DNA from: Massilia sp. H-1
Lineage (GTDB): Bacteria > Pseudomonadota > Gammaproteobacteria > Burkholderiales > Burkholderiaceae_D
Direction of reading: 5' to 3'
NCBI GenBank assembly: GCA_024703915.1
Contig: CP087969.1
Span: 744,001 to 808,000 of the forward strand
Length of the DNA stretch: 64,000 bases
The notes beneath the pieces were generated by a model. That model ran no database searches and was not told where the DNA came from. It saw only the letters and a list, made by a program, of their open reading frames with translations. Of this stretch, positions 51,490 to 63,583 are shown piece by piece. The position numbers were made by a program, and so were the translations under genes. Numbering within the stretch: position 1 is the stretch's first letter; each line of letters opens with the position of its first letter.

Positions 51490-51861
51490 TCAGGTTGCTG
51501 ACGGTGGGGGCGCAGGGGCAGCCTCGTCCACCTGTTTCTCTTCGGGCAGATAGCGCCAGTAAAACGCATGAATCTGCACATTGAACTCTTGCATGAGCTC
51601 CTTCGTGACCATCTGTTCGGCCAGATACAGCGCCTTCAGATTCGTCGTACGCGACAGGGTAGCGTAAACACGCAAGGTGCGTGTCTGCGACGAGTTATGC
51701 AGATCCATGTCGGTGACATCGATCTCCATGCCCTTGAGCTTTTTCTTGATGTATCTTGACACATCTTTCCGGACGGCGTTGAACACGTCAGGACTGAGCA
51801 CCTTTGCTAGCGCCATGGTACGGCCTCGAAAAATAGAAACAGCGGGATCAACCTCGCCCAT
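51490..51861 (-). CDS. Conserved hypothetical protein, 123 residues
   Basis: Intact, soluble. 'AKVLSPDVFNAVRKDVSRYI', 'KLKGMEIDVTDMDLHNSSQT', 'RVYATLSRTTNLKALYLAEQ' and 'NVQIHAFYWRYLPEEK' suggest an alpha/beta fold, followed by a Pro/Ala tail. The start ATG at 51861 has GGGAGA in a good position; ATG 51816 is an alternative. No family recognised. Probably co-transcribed with the PilH-like gene, so a role in the same signalling is possible but unproven. Confidence 0.7.
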   Translation of the reverse strand: MGEVDPAVSIFRGRTMALAKVLSPDVFNAVRKDVSRYIKKKLKGMEIDVTDMDLHNSSQTRTLRVYATLSRTTNLKALYLAEQMVTKELMQEFNVQIHAFYWRYLPEEKQVDEAAPAPPPSAT

Positions 51862-52004
51862 CGAACGATTTTCTCCCAGTAGATCTCAGTTGATACTCCA
51901 CGTCAACCCAGCACGAATCAGGCAAGCCAACTGTCGCTGAAAGTTGCCACATGGCATCATAACATCTGCAAAAACGCCACAAAATAAAAATTTACTGGTT
52001 ATTC

Positions 52005-52037
52005 GTACAGTAACTGTGGATTTGTACAGTAGTTGTG
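52005..52037 (+). repeat. Two tandem 14-bp direct repeats in a promoter region
   Basis: GTACAGTAACTGTG (52005-52018) and GTACAGTAGTTGTG (52024-52037) are spaced 19 bp apart, close to two helical turns, and directly precede a -10-like TATTCT (52039-52044). This looks like a pair of regulator sites for the small gene at 52088, distinct from the stress palindrome. Confidence 0.55.
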
Positions 52038-52087
52038 CTATTCTGGAATCTCTTGATCAACGCAAAACCAACAAAAGGGATTTCGCC

Positions 52088-52300
52088 ATGACCACACTTA
52101 ACAGCAACTTCGGCATGCAATACGCTCCAACCCCCTTCATGCTGCGCCTCGGCCGCCAGCAAGTGCTGGTCACGCGTGACTTCCGCAAGCGCTACTACCC
52201 GGTCAACCCTGTCATCGAATGCGATACCGGCGTCGAGCCTGGCCACGTTGAAGTGCTCCTCATGAAGCGCTGGCTGCTCATTCTCTCCAAGGCACATTAA
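52088..52300 (+). CDS. Small hypothetical protein, 70 residues
   Basis: Intact 70-residue frame: 'MQYAPTPFMLRLGRQQVLVT', 'RKRYYPVNPVIECDTGVEPG', 'VEVLLMKRWLLILSKAH'. Basic, with a hydrophobic C-terminal end and no signal peptide. RBS AAAGGGA. The upstream region is AT-rich compared with its neighbours and carries two direct repeats. No family recognised. Confidence 0.6.
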   Translation: MTTLNSNFGMQYAPTPFMLRLGRQQVLVTRDFRKRYYPVNPVIECDTGVEPGHVEVLLMKRWLLILSKAH

Positions 52301-52394
52301 AAAGCGCATATGCAAACCTGATTTAATTCGTGTTCTTTCTCTTGCTCGGGATTTATTCTAGTTTTACCCGAACACTTTCCAAGAGAGAGCCACC

Positions 52395-53402
52395 ATGTTG
52401 TTGAAGAAAATTCGTTTTTCCCTGATCGCGCTTGCCCTGTTCTCGCAGGCAGCCGTCGCTGCCGACGTCACGCTGCTCAACGTGTCTTACGATCCGACCC
52501 GTGAGCTGTATCAGGACTTTAATACCGCCTTCGCCAAGTCATGGAAGGCCAAGACCGGCGACAACGTCACGGTCAAGCAATCGCACGGCGGCTCCGGCAA
52601 GCAGGCCCGCACCGTGATCGACGGTCTCGAGGCAGACGTCGTCACGCTCGCGCTGGCATACGACATCGATGCCATCGGCGAACGCGGCCTGCTCAAGCCG
52701 ACCTGGCAAAAACGCTTGCAGCACAATAGCGCGCCCTACACCTCGACCATCGTGTTCCTGGTCCGCAAGGGCAATCCCAAGGGCATCAAGGACTGGGGCG
52801 ACCTGATCAAACCGGGGGTTTCCATCATCACCCCGAATCCCAAGACCTCGGGCGGCGCCCGCTGGAACTATCTGGCGGCATGGGGCTATGCCATCAAGCA
52901 GCCTGGCGGCAGCGAAGCGTCGGCCAAGGATTATCTGGCCAAGCTGTACAAAAACGTCCCCGTGCTCGATTCCGGCGCACGCGGCGCGACCACCACCTTC
53001 GTCGAGCGCGGCATCGGCGACGTCTTGCTGGCATGGGAAAACGAAGCCCTGCTGGCGATCAAGGAACTCGGCCCGGACAAGGTAGAGATCGTCGCACCGT
53101 CGGTCAGTATTCTGGCTGAGCCGCCTGTGTCGGTGGTCGACAAGGTGGTCGACAAGCGCGGCACCCGCAAGGTGGCGGAAGCTTACCTGCAATACCTGTA
53201 CAGCGACGAAGGCCAGGAAATCGTGGCCAAGAACTACTACCGTCCGGTGTCGGAAAAAGTCGCCAAGAAATATGCGGCGCAATATCCGAAGGTCAAACTG
53301 TTCACCATCGACGAGGTGTCGGGCGGCTGGACCAAGACCCAGAAGACCCACTTTGCCGACGGCGGCTTGTTCGATCAGATTTACCTGCCGGGCAAGAAGT
53401 AA
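52395..53402 (+). CDS. sbp: Sulfate/thiosulfate ABC transporter substrate-binding protein
   Basis: 335 residues, intact. Signal peptide '[20 protein letters not shown]' and the Sbp/CysP hallmarks '[20 protein letters not shown]', '[20 protein letters not shown]', '[20 protein letters not shown]' and '[20 protein letters not shown]'. It binds sulfate in the periplasm for a CysUWA-type importer. No cysUWA genes are adjacent, so it is encoded apart from its permease. RBS AAGAGAG. Confidence 0.93.
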   Translation: MLLKKIRFSLIALALFSQAAVAADVTLLNVSYDPTRELYQDFNTAFAKSWKAKTGDNVTVKQSHGGSGKQARTVIDGLEADVVTLALAYDIDAIGERGLLKPTWQKRLQHNSAPYTSTIVFLVRKGNPKGIKDWGDLIKPGVSIITPNPKTSGGARWNYLAAWGYAIKQPGGSEASAKDYLAKLYKNVPVLDSGARGATTTFVERGIGDVLLAWENEALLAIKELGPDKVEIVAPSVSILAEPPVSVVDKVVDKRGTRKVAEAYLQYLYSDEGQEIVAKNYYRPVSEKVAKKYAAQYPKVKLFTIDEVSGGWTKTQKTHFADGGLFDQIYLPGKK

Positions 53403-53577
53403 GCGGCAGGCCAGGCCTGCATGCGCATGCCGAGCTGCAGCAGCTGCTTGAGGCGAAGCGCAACTCCGGCAGCCAAGCAGCGGACCGGGCGCCATCATCG
53501 CGCAGGCGAGGTATGATCGGGCCTTCCCCCGCATGTTTCGCGCCAGATTGTCAGTACACGCCAAGGAGATGCAGACG

Positions 53578-54473
53578 ATGACACGCATGACCCAGCACGA
53601 TTTCGATCCCGAAGTGCTCAAGCTGTTCGACCAGTACGTCCACGGCCAGCTTGACCGGCGCGGCTTCCTGTCGCAGGCCGAAGCCGCTACGCGGTGGGCG
53701 GCGCCACCGCCGCCAGCCTGCTGACGGCGCTCTCGCCCGGTTTCGCGGCCACGGTGGTGGCGCCGACCGACCCGCGCATCAAGGTAGGCTTCGCCGAGTA
53801 CCCGTCGCCCAACGGCTACGGCACTCTGCGTGGCTACCTGGTGCAGCTTAGCCAACCCGGGCGGCAAGCTGCCTAGCCGTGCTGGTGGTGCACGAGAACC
53901 GCGGCCTGAACCCGCACATCGAAGACATCGCGCGCCGCCTCGCGCTCGACGGTTTCCTCGCCTTTGCGCCGGACGCCCTGTTCCCGCTGGGCGGCTACCC
54001 GGGCGACGAAGACAAGGCGCGCGAACTGTTCGCCAAGCTGGACCAGACCAAGACCCGGGCCGACTTCGTGGCGGCCGCGGAAATCCTCAAAAAATTCCCG
54101 AACGCGAATGGCAAAGTGGGCGTGGTCGGCTTCTGCTACGGCGGCGGCATCGCCAATTACCTGCCGACCGTGCTCAAGCTCGATGCGGCGGTGCCCTTCT
54201 ACGGCAGCCAGCCGCCGGTCGCCGAAGTGCCGAAAATCAAGACACCGTTGTTAATCCACGACGCCGGGAAGGATGAACGCATCCTGGCTTAGCTGGCCCG
54301 CCTACGAGGAAGCGCTCAAGGCAGCCAGGGCCGATTATCAGCACTATGTGTACGCGGGCACCCAGCACGGCTTCAATAACGACACCACGCCGCGCTACGA
54401 CGAAGCGGCCGCCATGCTGGCCTGGCAGCGCACGACCGATTTCTTGCACAAGCACCTGCACAGCAAGGCGTAG
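53578..54473 (+). CDS. Dienelactone hydrolase family protein, Tat-type signal
   Basis: About 297 residues. The N-terminus has '[16 protein letters not shown]' (repaired near 53690), a twin-arginine-like signal, and then [14 protein letters not shown]. The alpha/beta hydrolase core reads '[20 protein letters not shown]', nucleophile Cys in '[16 protein letters not shown]', Asp in '[10 protein letters not shown]', His in '[12 protein letters not shown]', the Cys-Asp-His triad of dienelactone hydrolases. Altered GCCGGC sites at 53846, 53875 and 54289. The substrate is uncertain; exported members often act on lactones or esters outside aromatic pathways. Confidence 0.87.
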
Positions 54474-54488
54474 CGCCCCCGCAAGGGT

Positions 54489-54920
54489 TCAGCGCTTGCC
54501 GTGCTGCGCACTGCCCGGGGGCGCACTGTGCAGAAACGCGATGTCGTCGTCGTCGAGCGCCACGTTCGGGATCGCCTCGACATGGTCGACGTCGATGTCG
54601 GCGCCGTCGCGCACGACCGTGTCGCGGCCTACCGCGGCGCGTTCGCCGGTGCCGCCCGAATCGCTGTCGCTGTCGAGATCGGCGTCGCCGAGGTCGGGAC
54701 CGGCGGTGCCATGCCCACTGTACCCGCTTCCAGGTCGGACGTGGTGCCGCTGTCGAGATCGAGGCTTTCTTCACCGGCCAGGCCGCAGGCGCCGACCACG
54801 TCGCTGCCGCTGTCGGACGAATCGCTGGGGCCAAGCGCGCCGGTGCCATGGCCGCTGCCGCCTCGGCTGCTCCGCTGCATCCGGGAAATTATCGGGATCG
54901 AGGGTGCTGTTGCCTGCCAT
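54489..54920 (-). CDS. Acidic Asp/Ser/Gly-rich hypothetical protein
   Basis: About 143 residues in the corrected frame. 'MAGNSTLDPDNFPDAAEQ', then 'SGHGTGALGPSDSSDSGSDV', 'AGEESLDLDSGTTSDLEAG', a D-S-D-S-D-S run, and the ending DDDDIAFLHSAPPGSAQHGK followed by R. Very acidic, low complexity, no signal peptide, probably disordered. Breaks near 54865 and 54712. It might bind divalent cations or act as a charged linker; no family recognised. It lies convergent to the dienelactone hydrolase. Confidence 0.6.
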
Positions 54921-55003
54921 AAAGCCTCCGGAATGGTGATAAAGATCGTTCCGACAGGCTAGCGAATTTTCGCCAAGAGCGGCGCGGGGCAGGACGCCCC
55001 GCT

Positions 55004-55813
55004 TCAGGGACGCGTCATGCGCTCGGTGATATCCATGCCGACCCCGCGGTAGCACAGAAGCGGCTGTGCGCATCGAACATCGGCTCGCCGCTCACTTGCA
55101 GGTACTGCACCTGGCCGTTGGCGCGGTGCGGGTATAGACGAAATCGAGGAAGGGCTGGCGGCTGGCGATGTTGGCGTCGAGCCGGGCCCGTTCATCGGCA
55201 TTCCAGCCGCCTTCGGCGCCCTCGCCCGCGCCGATCCCGAGCATGTCGGCCACCGGCCCCGAAAAGCGCGTCAGCGTGCTTAGCCGCATCCTGTTCCCAG
55301 TACCAGTCCGAGGACAGCTCGGTGAAGCGCTGAAAGCGCGCCTCGCTCTCGCGCAGCTCGGCGGTGCGCTCGAACACCGCCTGTTCCAGCTGCTTGCTGT
55401 AATTGCTCAGGCGCTGATACAGCAGCCGCACTTCGAGCATGTTCTGGATCCGCGTCTGCACCTCGACCAGGTCGAAGGGCTTGCTGATGAAGTCGCGCGC
55501 TTGCCTCCTTCAGGGCCCGCAATTTGTGGCCCGGCTGGGCGGTGATCACCAGGACCGGCAAGTAGCCGCCCGGGTCCACGTCCTTGAGCACCTCGATCAC
55601 CTCGAAGCCGTCCATGACCGGCATTTGCAGGTCGAGCAGGATCAGGTCGTAGTGGTGGGCCAGGTGCAGGTCGCGCACCGTGGTCGGGTCCTGGGTCGTG
55701 CTGATCGCGGTATAGCTTATGTTACGCAGCATCTGTTCGAGCAGCATGACGTTGGCCTCCTGGTCGTCCACGATCAGGATGCTGGCGCTGCGAATTTCGG
55801 ATGCATCTAACAT
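55004..55813 (-). CDS. REC-PAS response regulator
   Basis: About 270 residues. REC (1-125): 'ASILIVDDQEANVMLLEQML', phospho-Asp in 'DLILLDLQMPVMDGFEVIEV', and (repaired near 55500) ARDFISKPFDLVEVQTRIQN. A coiled-coil helix 'LYQRLSNYSKQLEQAVFERT' leads into a PAS/PAC: 'ARFQRFTELSSDWYWEQDAA', 'ANIASRQPFLDFVYTRT', ending FCYRGVGMDITERMTRP. There is no catalytic output domain, so it may be an adaptor. Altered GCCGGC at 55280 and breaks near 55130 and 55053. Last gene of a Crp-kinase-REC operon. Confidence 0.83.
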
Positions 55814-55842
55814 GATAGGCTCTCGGGATACTTTATTTTGTT

Positions 55843-57733
<1,891 letters not shown>

Positions 57734-57737
<4 letters not shown>

Positions 57738-58477
57738 AAGGTGTTACCTTCCTGGCGTTGACGCACATCCGACAGGAGTCGCGCAAATTCTTTTTGACGA
57801 CGGCGTAGCATTCCGCACACGTCGTCTTCGAGGCCGACCCGGTCGAGCACCGTGATGTGCCCGCGCCGGTAACTGATGTAGCCGAGCTTTTGCAGGCGGC
57901 TAAGCCGCTTCGGTCACGCCTTCGCGGCGCACGCCAAGCATGTTGGCGATCAGTTCCTGGGTCATGGTCAGATCGGTGCCGGGCAGGCGGTCGAGCGTGA
58001 GCAGCAGCCAGCGGCACAATTGCTGTTCGACCGTGTGATGGCGGTTGCACACCGCGGTCTGGGCCATCTGCGTCAGCAGCGCCTGGGTGTAGCGCAGCAG
58101 CAGGCGCATGACGGGGCTTAAGCAGCGGTTGAATTCTTCCATCAAGATATGGGCTTAAGCAAGCGGTAGCCGTGGCCGCCGGTCTGGACGATGGCGCGGC
58201 TGGGCGTGGTGTTGCCGCCCATGAAGACCGAGACGCCCAGAATGCCTTCATTGCCGACCCCGGCCATTTCGGACGAGCCGCCATTTTCAAGCAGGTAGTG
58301 CAGGGAAATGATGGACGTGGTCGGGAAATACACATAGGCGAGCTTGCCGCCGGACTCGTACAGCACGTCGCCCAGCAACATGGGAATGCGCTCCAGGTGC
58401 GGCGAGAGCCGGTCGAACTCGGCGTCGAGCAATGCGGCAAGGAGGTGGTTCTGGTTCGGATTTGGCTGGATGGGCAT
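57734..58477 (-). CDS. Crp/Fnr-family regulator coupled to hybrid kinase
   Basis: About 247 residues. N-terminal barrel 'FDRLSPHLERIPMLLGDVLY', 'LAYVYFPTTSIISLHYLLEN' and 'GNEGILGVSVFMGGNTTPSR'; C-terminal winged helix 'DLTMTQELIANMLGVRREGV' then TEAARLQKLGYISYRRGHIT. The recognition-helix region (LGVRREGVTEAA) is close to that of the Crp/Fnr protein at 38344 (LGVRRVGVTKAA), so related sites may be bound. Altered GCCGGC sites at 58154, 58118 and 57899. The gene ends 'LLSDVRQRQEGNTL' with TGA overlapping the kinase ATG. Confidence 0.85.
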
Positions 58478-58603
58478 AGGGTAAGACCTCTGCTTCCAGC
58501 GGCGTGTGTGGGGTGTGAACGTTCAGGGTAGCACCATTGGTGCTTTCACAGGAGAATGTATTTCATTTCAGATTGCACGTATGTTCGGTACCGAACACAG
58601 GAA

Positions 58604-59415
58604 TCAGAAGGAGCGGCGCATGCCCACATTGACCGCCGAAAAGCCATTGCTTAAGCGCCCTGGCGCCCGAGCGGCGTATCCATGCTGTTGCGCATGCGAA
58701 TGCGCGAATAGGCGGCATAAAAATCGGTCGTGCGCGAGACTGTATACGTGCCGCCCAGGGCCAGCTGGTCCGCATCGCGGTTGGACAGATCGCGGTCATT
58801 TTTGCGCACGAAGGAGGCCAGCAGCGTCGTGTGGCGCCCGGCCAAGCACCGCCACGCCGACCAGCACGTCGCGGCTGTCGGTGCTGGGCGTGGCCGCCAT
58901 GGCCGCGCCATACGGGTTGTCCGGATTCCACAGGGGCGAGCTGCCCCAGCCGCGGCTGGCGCTGTAGGCGGTGTAAGCCTTGACGCGGCCGATATCGATG
59001 TTGGCGGCAATGATCGAGTTTTTCGCGTCGATGCTATTACCGAGAGGCATAGCCGAAGCGATCTTGCCGACGCTCTTGTTCTGGTGGGCGGCGCGCAAGG
59101 TCAGCAGGCCGGTCTTGATACCGACCGACAAGCCCCAGGCGCGGTTGTTGCGCGTTTCACGCTCGAGCTCGTACAAATTGACGGTGTGCGGCGGGGCCAC
59201 GTTGTCCAGGCCCATGCGCTTGCCCGGATAGCCGAACACTCTCGTGGCCGAGTCCGCCATGCCGGGCTCGACCAGGCTGCTGGCGTCGACCAGCCGGAAC
59301 ACCGGCTTGGCCCTGGGGGCGGCTCTACTCGGCACGGTAGGGCTGCTTGCTCTGGGCAGTGGCGCTTGCAGGCGCAGGCACCAAGGACAAGAACGGCCAG
59401 CGTGAGTGATTTCAT
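58604..59415 (-). CDS. Short Gram-negative porin (N-terminal strands missing)
   Basis: About 270 residues, against the usual 330-380. A signal peptide MKSLTLAVLVLGACACASA (break near 59370) is followed almost at once by 'KPVFRLVDASSLVEPGMADS', so the first several barrel strands seem absent. The rest is typical: 'LSVGIKTGLLTLRAAHQNKS', 'IIAANIDIGRVKAYTAYSAS', 'SRTTDFYAAYSRIRMRNSMD'. After repair at 58648 it ends GNGFSAVNVGMRRSF with the terminal Phe required for assembly. It could be a real internal deletion or an assembly loss. Another altered site at 58840 (GCTTGGC). Confidence 0.72.
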
Positions 59416-59552
59416 GAACGGCTCCGGCAAAGAAAGGGGTTCGCAGTTAAGGTTATCCTCTTTTTGTCCACTCCGCTCTGTCTTTTACCCCACACAAGGG
59501 CCAGCTTATTCGCCTTCTGGCACAATTGACACAACTATAGCCCGGACAACCC

Positions 59553-60876
59553 ATGACCAATCAAACGACCGCAGCCGATGCCATCAATCAAGGCTGTTTT
59601 TGCCGCACGCTTGACGAATCCCGCCTGCTCGCCGTCCTGGAAGACGATCCGGACCTGCACGGACTGACAGGCCACATCGCCGCCACCCGGCCGCACCTGT
59701 TTTCCGCCACGGCCGTGTTCATCGCGCCCCCGGTCGCGCAGGCGATGGCGGACGCCGCGGCGGCCATCGAACGGGTCGTTGCCCTGCCCGGCTACCAGGC
59801 ACAGGCGCTGGCGCGGGCGCCGTCCGTGGCACAGCACGCTTTCGGGCCGCAAGGCGCTTGCATGGGCATCGATTTCCACCTGGGCCAAGCGGGGCCGCAA
59901 CTGATTGAAATTAACACCAATGCGGGCGGGCTGCTGCTCAATGCGGCGCTGGCCAGGGCCCAGCGCAGCTGTTGCGCGGCCATGGACTGGACGGTCGCGC
60001 TTGGCTGCCGCAACCGTCGACCGCGGACGAGGTGGCCGCCATGTTCCGCACCGAATGGCGCCGCCAGCGCGGCACCGCACCGCTGGGCACGGTCGTGATC
60101 GTCGACCAGTCATCGGCCGGGCAATACCTGGCGCCGGAATTCGACCTGTTCCGTCTGTTGTTTCAGCGCCATGGTTGGCAAGCCGTCATTGCCGACCCGG
60201 CCGCGCTGGCCTGGCGCGACGGCAAGCTGTGGCACGCGGACACGCCGGTCGACCTGGTCTACAACCGCCTGACCGACTTTTACCTGGAGGAACCGGCGCA
60301 CGCGGCCTTGCGCAGCGCGTATGAAGCGGGCGCCGTGGTCCTCACGCCCGATCCGCATGCCCACGCCCTGTTCGCCGACAAGCGCAACCTGATCGCGCTC
60401 AGCGACGATGCCCTGCTCGCGCAATGGGGGCCACGGCCGACGACCGCGCCGTGCTGCGCGCGGCGGTCCCGGCCACGGAACTGGTCACGCCCGCGCGGGC
60501 CGACGACTTGTGGGCGCGGCGGCGCAGCCTGTTCTTCAAGCCGGTGGTAAGCTATGGCGCCAAGGCGGCTTATCGCGGCGACAAGCTGACCCGGCGCGTC
60601 TGGGACGAGATCCTGGTAGATGACTTTGTGGCCCAGGCGCTGGTGCAGCCGGGACGGCGCGCGATCGCGGTCGACGGCGTGCCCGGTGAACTCAAGTTCG
60701 ACCTGCGCGCCTACACCTATGGCGGCCGGGTCCAGCTGCTGGCGGCGCGCATCTACCAGGGGCAGACCACCAATTTCAGGACCCCGGGCGGCGGCTTCGC
60801 GCCGGTCGTGGTCCTGACGCCGGAACTGGGCGACATGGCCCAGGAGGTGTGCAGCCGGCGCGCGCTGCGGCGTTAG
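59553..60876 (+). CDS. ATP-grasp-like protein of unknown substrate
   Basis: About 440 residues, cytoplasmic. '[20 protein letters not shown]' with the E-x-N-x-N pattern recalls the metal/ATP site of ATP-grasp enzymes. Later '[20 protein letters not shown]', '[20 protein letters not shown]', '[20 protein letters not shown]' (K-P-x-x-x-x-G-x-K, nucleotide loop) and '[20 protein letters not shown]' with '[20 protein letters not shown]' (R-x-Y-x-G-x-x-x-N) complete the fold. No family name recognised; ligation of a carboxylate to an amine or thiol is likely. Breaks near 60002 and 60430. Confidence 0.72.
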
Positions 60877-61080
60877 CGCGCCAGCGCGTCCAGCACCTCA
60901 TTGACGGCCTGCACCACCGCGTCGGGCCGGTCGCACTGGATGATGTGCGCCGCGCCCGGCACCATCGCTTTCACTTCCTGCGGATGGCAGTAGGCATACA
61001 GACCGGGCCGCTGCCGCTGCAGTACAGGTTCAGGCGCCGTCCGCCGATATCGACCAATTGCTGCGGCTGCGCGAACGCTT
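60873..61080 (-). pseudogene. Remnant of alpha/beta hydrolase (internal deletion, no start)
   Basis: Directly after the M2 peptidase stop the frame reads [20 protein letters not shown] and 'YCSGSGP', the usual beginning of an exported alpha/beta hydrolase. It then jumps to '[20 protein letters not shown]' and '[19 protein letters not shown]', its usual end including the catalytic-His region (GAAHIIQ). Some 250 residues between them, with nucleophile and acid, are missing, and there is no start codon. Its stop overlaps the convergent ATP-grasp gene. Either a decayed gene or an assembly deletion. Confidence 0.7.
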
Positions 61081-61083
61081 GCC

Positions 61084-62915
61084 TTACTTGGCCTGTGCAG
61101 CCAGCACGCGGTTTTGTTCGTCCAGCCAGACCTTGAGCGGTGCGAAGTACTCGAGCAGCGCCTGGCCGTCGATCTTGTCTTCGCCGCTGACCGCCTTGAG
61201 CGCTTCCTGCCACGGCTTGCTCGCGCCCATGGCCAGCATCGCCTGCAGCTTGGCGCCCGCCTTCTTGTTGCCGTAGATCGAGCAACGGTTGAGCGGACCG
61301 ACATAGCTAAGCTTCGCGGCACAGCGCGCGGTGGAACTGGAATTGCAGCATAGTGGCCAGGAAGTAGCGCGCATACGGCGTATCGGCCACGACGTGGTAC
61401 TTGGCACCGGCATCGAAGCCGCCCGGGGCCAGCGGCGCTGCGCCGCTGCACGCCCTGCACCTGTTCGCGCAGCGCCCACCAGCTCTTGTCATAGTCAGTA
61501 GGCTTGGTCTTGCCCGAATAGACATCCCAGCGCCATTTGTCGACCAGGTAGGCGAACGGCAGGAAGGCCACCTTGCCCAGCGCGCGGTCAAGCAGCGGGC
61601 CGATCTCGTCATGCCTACTTCGACCGCGCCATCTTTCAGACCCACCTGTTTCAGGTAGTCGGGCGTGATCGACAGGGCTACCGTGTCGCCGATCGCTTCA
61701 TGGAAGCCATCGTTGGCGCCGTTCTGGAACAGGTGCGGCTGATTGCGGTAAGCCAGATAGTAATAGATGTGGCCCAGCTCATGGTGGATGGTGCGGAAGT
61801 CTTCGGCGGTCGGGGTAATGCACATCTTCATGCGCACATCGAGCTGGCCGTCCATCGGCCAGGCCGAGGCGTGGCACACCACTTCGCGGTCGGCCTAGGC
61901 TTGGTCAGCAGCGAGCGTTCCCAGAAGGTCTGCGGCAGCGTTTCCATGCCGATCGAGGTGTAGAAGCGCTCGGCGTACTTGCTCATCTCGGTGGCGCCGG
62001 TCTTTCTGGCCACCAGCGTCTCGCTCAGGTCGTAGGTGTCCTTGCTCGATGCCGGTTTCAGGAGCGGATACAGATTGCTCCAGCTCTGGCTCCACATATT
62101 GCCGAACAGGTGGGCCGGAATCGGGCCGCTGGCCTAGCACCACGTCCGGGCCATAGCTAGCGCGCAGCTTGTAGCGGGTGTAGGTGTGGAGCGAATCGTA
62201 GAGCGGCTTGACTTGCTGCCACAGGCGCTCCATCTCGGCCGCAAACGCTTCGGGCGGCATGTCGTACAGCGAACGCCACAGCACGCCCGTGTCGGCGAAG
62301 CCCATTTCGCGCGCGCCCTTGTTCGACAGCGCCACGTAGTCGGCGTACTTGTCCTTGTACGAAGGGGCCTGGCCGTGCCAGCCGAGCCATACTTCCTTCC
62401 AGGCGGGCCGGGTCGCGGCTTTCAGCCAGAATCTTTTCGAGTTTGCCCAGCGGGAGACATTCGCCCTTGCTGCCATTGGCCAGCGTGGGGCAGTACGCCG
62501 CCTTGCCGTAGGCGCCGTTCAAGCTTAGCCGCCAGGCGGGTGTAGGCTTCGCGGTCGCCCGCGTCCGACAGCATCAGCGTCAGCTGCATCAGCTTGAGCT
62601 TGCGCGCGGTCGCTTCCGGCAGTTTCAAGCCCTTGAAGCGGCGCGCGGCCAGGGCCAGTTCATGCCGGCCGCGGTCAGGCGCGCTTCAGCCTACCTGGGC
62701 GGTGATCGCTTCGGTGTCGTCCGTGATGTAGGTCTGGTAGACCCAGTCGGTGCGGGCGGCGTTGAATTCCAGTTTTTTCAGGCGCGCTTCGGCGTCGGCC
62801 ACGAAGCGCTCGGCTTCGGCGACGGTCGGTGCGCCTTTTTGGCGGCCGGTGCGGCCAGCGCCAGATTGCTCAGTCCAAGGCCTGCCATCAGCAGTGCCAG
62901 CATTGTCTTTTGCAT
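61084..62915 (-). CDS. M2-family peptidyl-dipeptidase (ACE-like)
   Basis: About 610 residues with signal peptide [20 protein letters not shown]. Angiotensin-converting-enzyme family: '[14 protein letters not shown]', '[19 protein letters not shown]', '[20 protein letters not shown]', the zinc motif in '[20 protein letters not shown]' (HExxH), '[20 protein letters not shown]' (third ligand Glu) and '[20 protein letters not shown]' (chloride/substrate region). It removes C-terminal dipeptides in the periplasm. Altered GCCGGC sites at 61896, 62133, 62524 and 62692 plus single-base breaks. Full length for bacterial M2 enzymes. Confidence 0.92.
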
Positions 62916-63028
62916 GTCGTCTCCCCTTGTTCTCATGCTGTTGGATCGTCCGCGCAGGGCGCGGCGAGACCAGCATTAAACCACGCGCCAGCGCGGCGGG
63001 CGAGACCCTGTGCAGTTCTGTGCTGTCT

Positions 63029-63426
63029 TTAGCGGAAATACGGCCAGAAAGTGAGCAGGCCGATCAAACGCCCCCCAGGGCGGCCAGCAGCACGCCATGC
63101 ATGGCGATGTCCTTGGCGCGCTTGACCGCTTCGTGGTAGCCGGGCGAGACCACGTCGCACACGTATTCGACGGCCGTGTTGATGGTCTCGGCCACCCACA
63201 CCGTGGCCATGGCCGCGATCAGCCAGCGCCAGTCGCTGGCGCTGACATCGACCAACACGGCCAGCGTGATCACCGCCACCGTCGCCACGGCATGCAGCCA
63301 GGCGTTGTGCTGGGTCCGGAGCATGAAGCCGATGCCGTCAAATGCATAGGCAAAGCTCTTGACGCGCCTGAGCGCGCTAAAGCGTGCCGGAACGCGGCCT
63401 TCCAGTCCCTTCTTTCCATCCTTCAT
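63029..63426 (-). CDS. dgkA: Diacylglycerol/undecaprenol kinase (DgkA family)
   Basis: About 131 residues with three membrane helices. 'SFAYAFDGIGFMLRTQHNAW' (G-x4-R-x-E/Q-x-N), 'VSASDWRWLIAAMATVWVAE', catalytic Glu in 'VAETINTAVEYVCDVVSP' and 'YHEAVKRAKDIA' are the family blocks. As read the frame stops after LGGV; restoring one T near 63068 yields VLIGLLTFWPYFR and TAA 63029-63031. It recycles lipid acceptors from envelope glucan or cell-wall synthesis. ATG 63426 follows a GAGGGTGAGC ribosome-site region. Confidence 0.88.
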
Positions 63427-63583
63427 TGCTCACCCTCAAAATACTATTGCCTTGCGGACAGATGATAGGCCCTTTTCCGGCCAGCGTCATCTTTGTGCAT
63501 CCAATCGGCGTCCGGCTGCGTATGTGTTTTTTCAGATCGTAACGATACGACCCGTTTTCAACCACGTCAATGAGGCCCAGACC

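Noticed and set aside
53403..53577. Palindrome-rich stretch after sbp as a small RNA gene
   Set aside because: Hairpins such as GCAGGCC-A-GGCCTGC are present, but there is no promoter, T-tail or other sign of a defined transcript.
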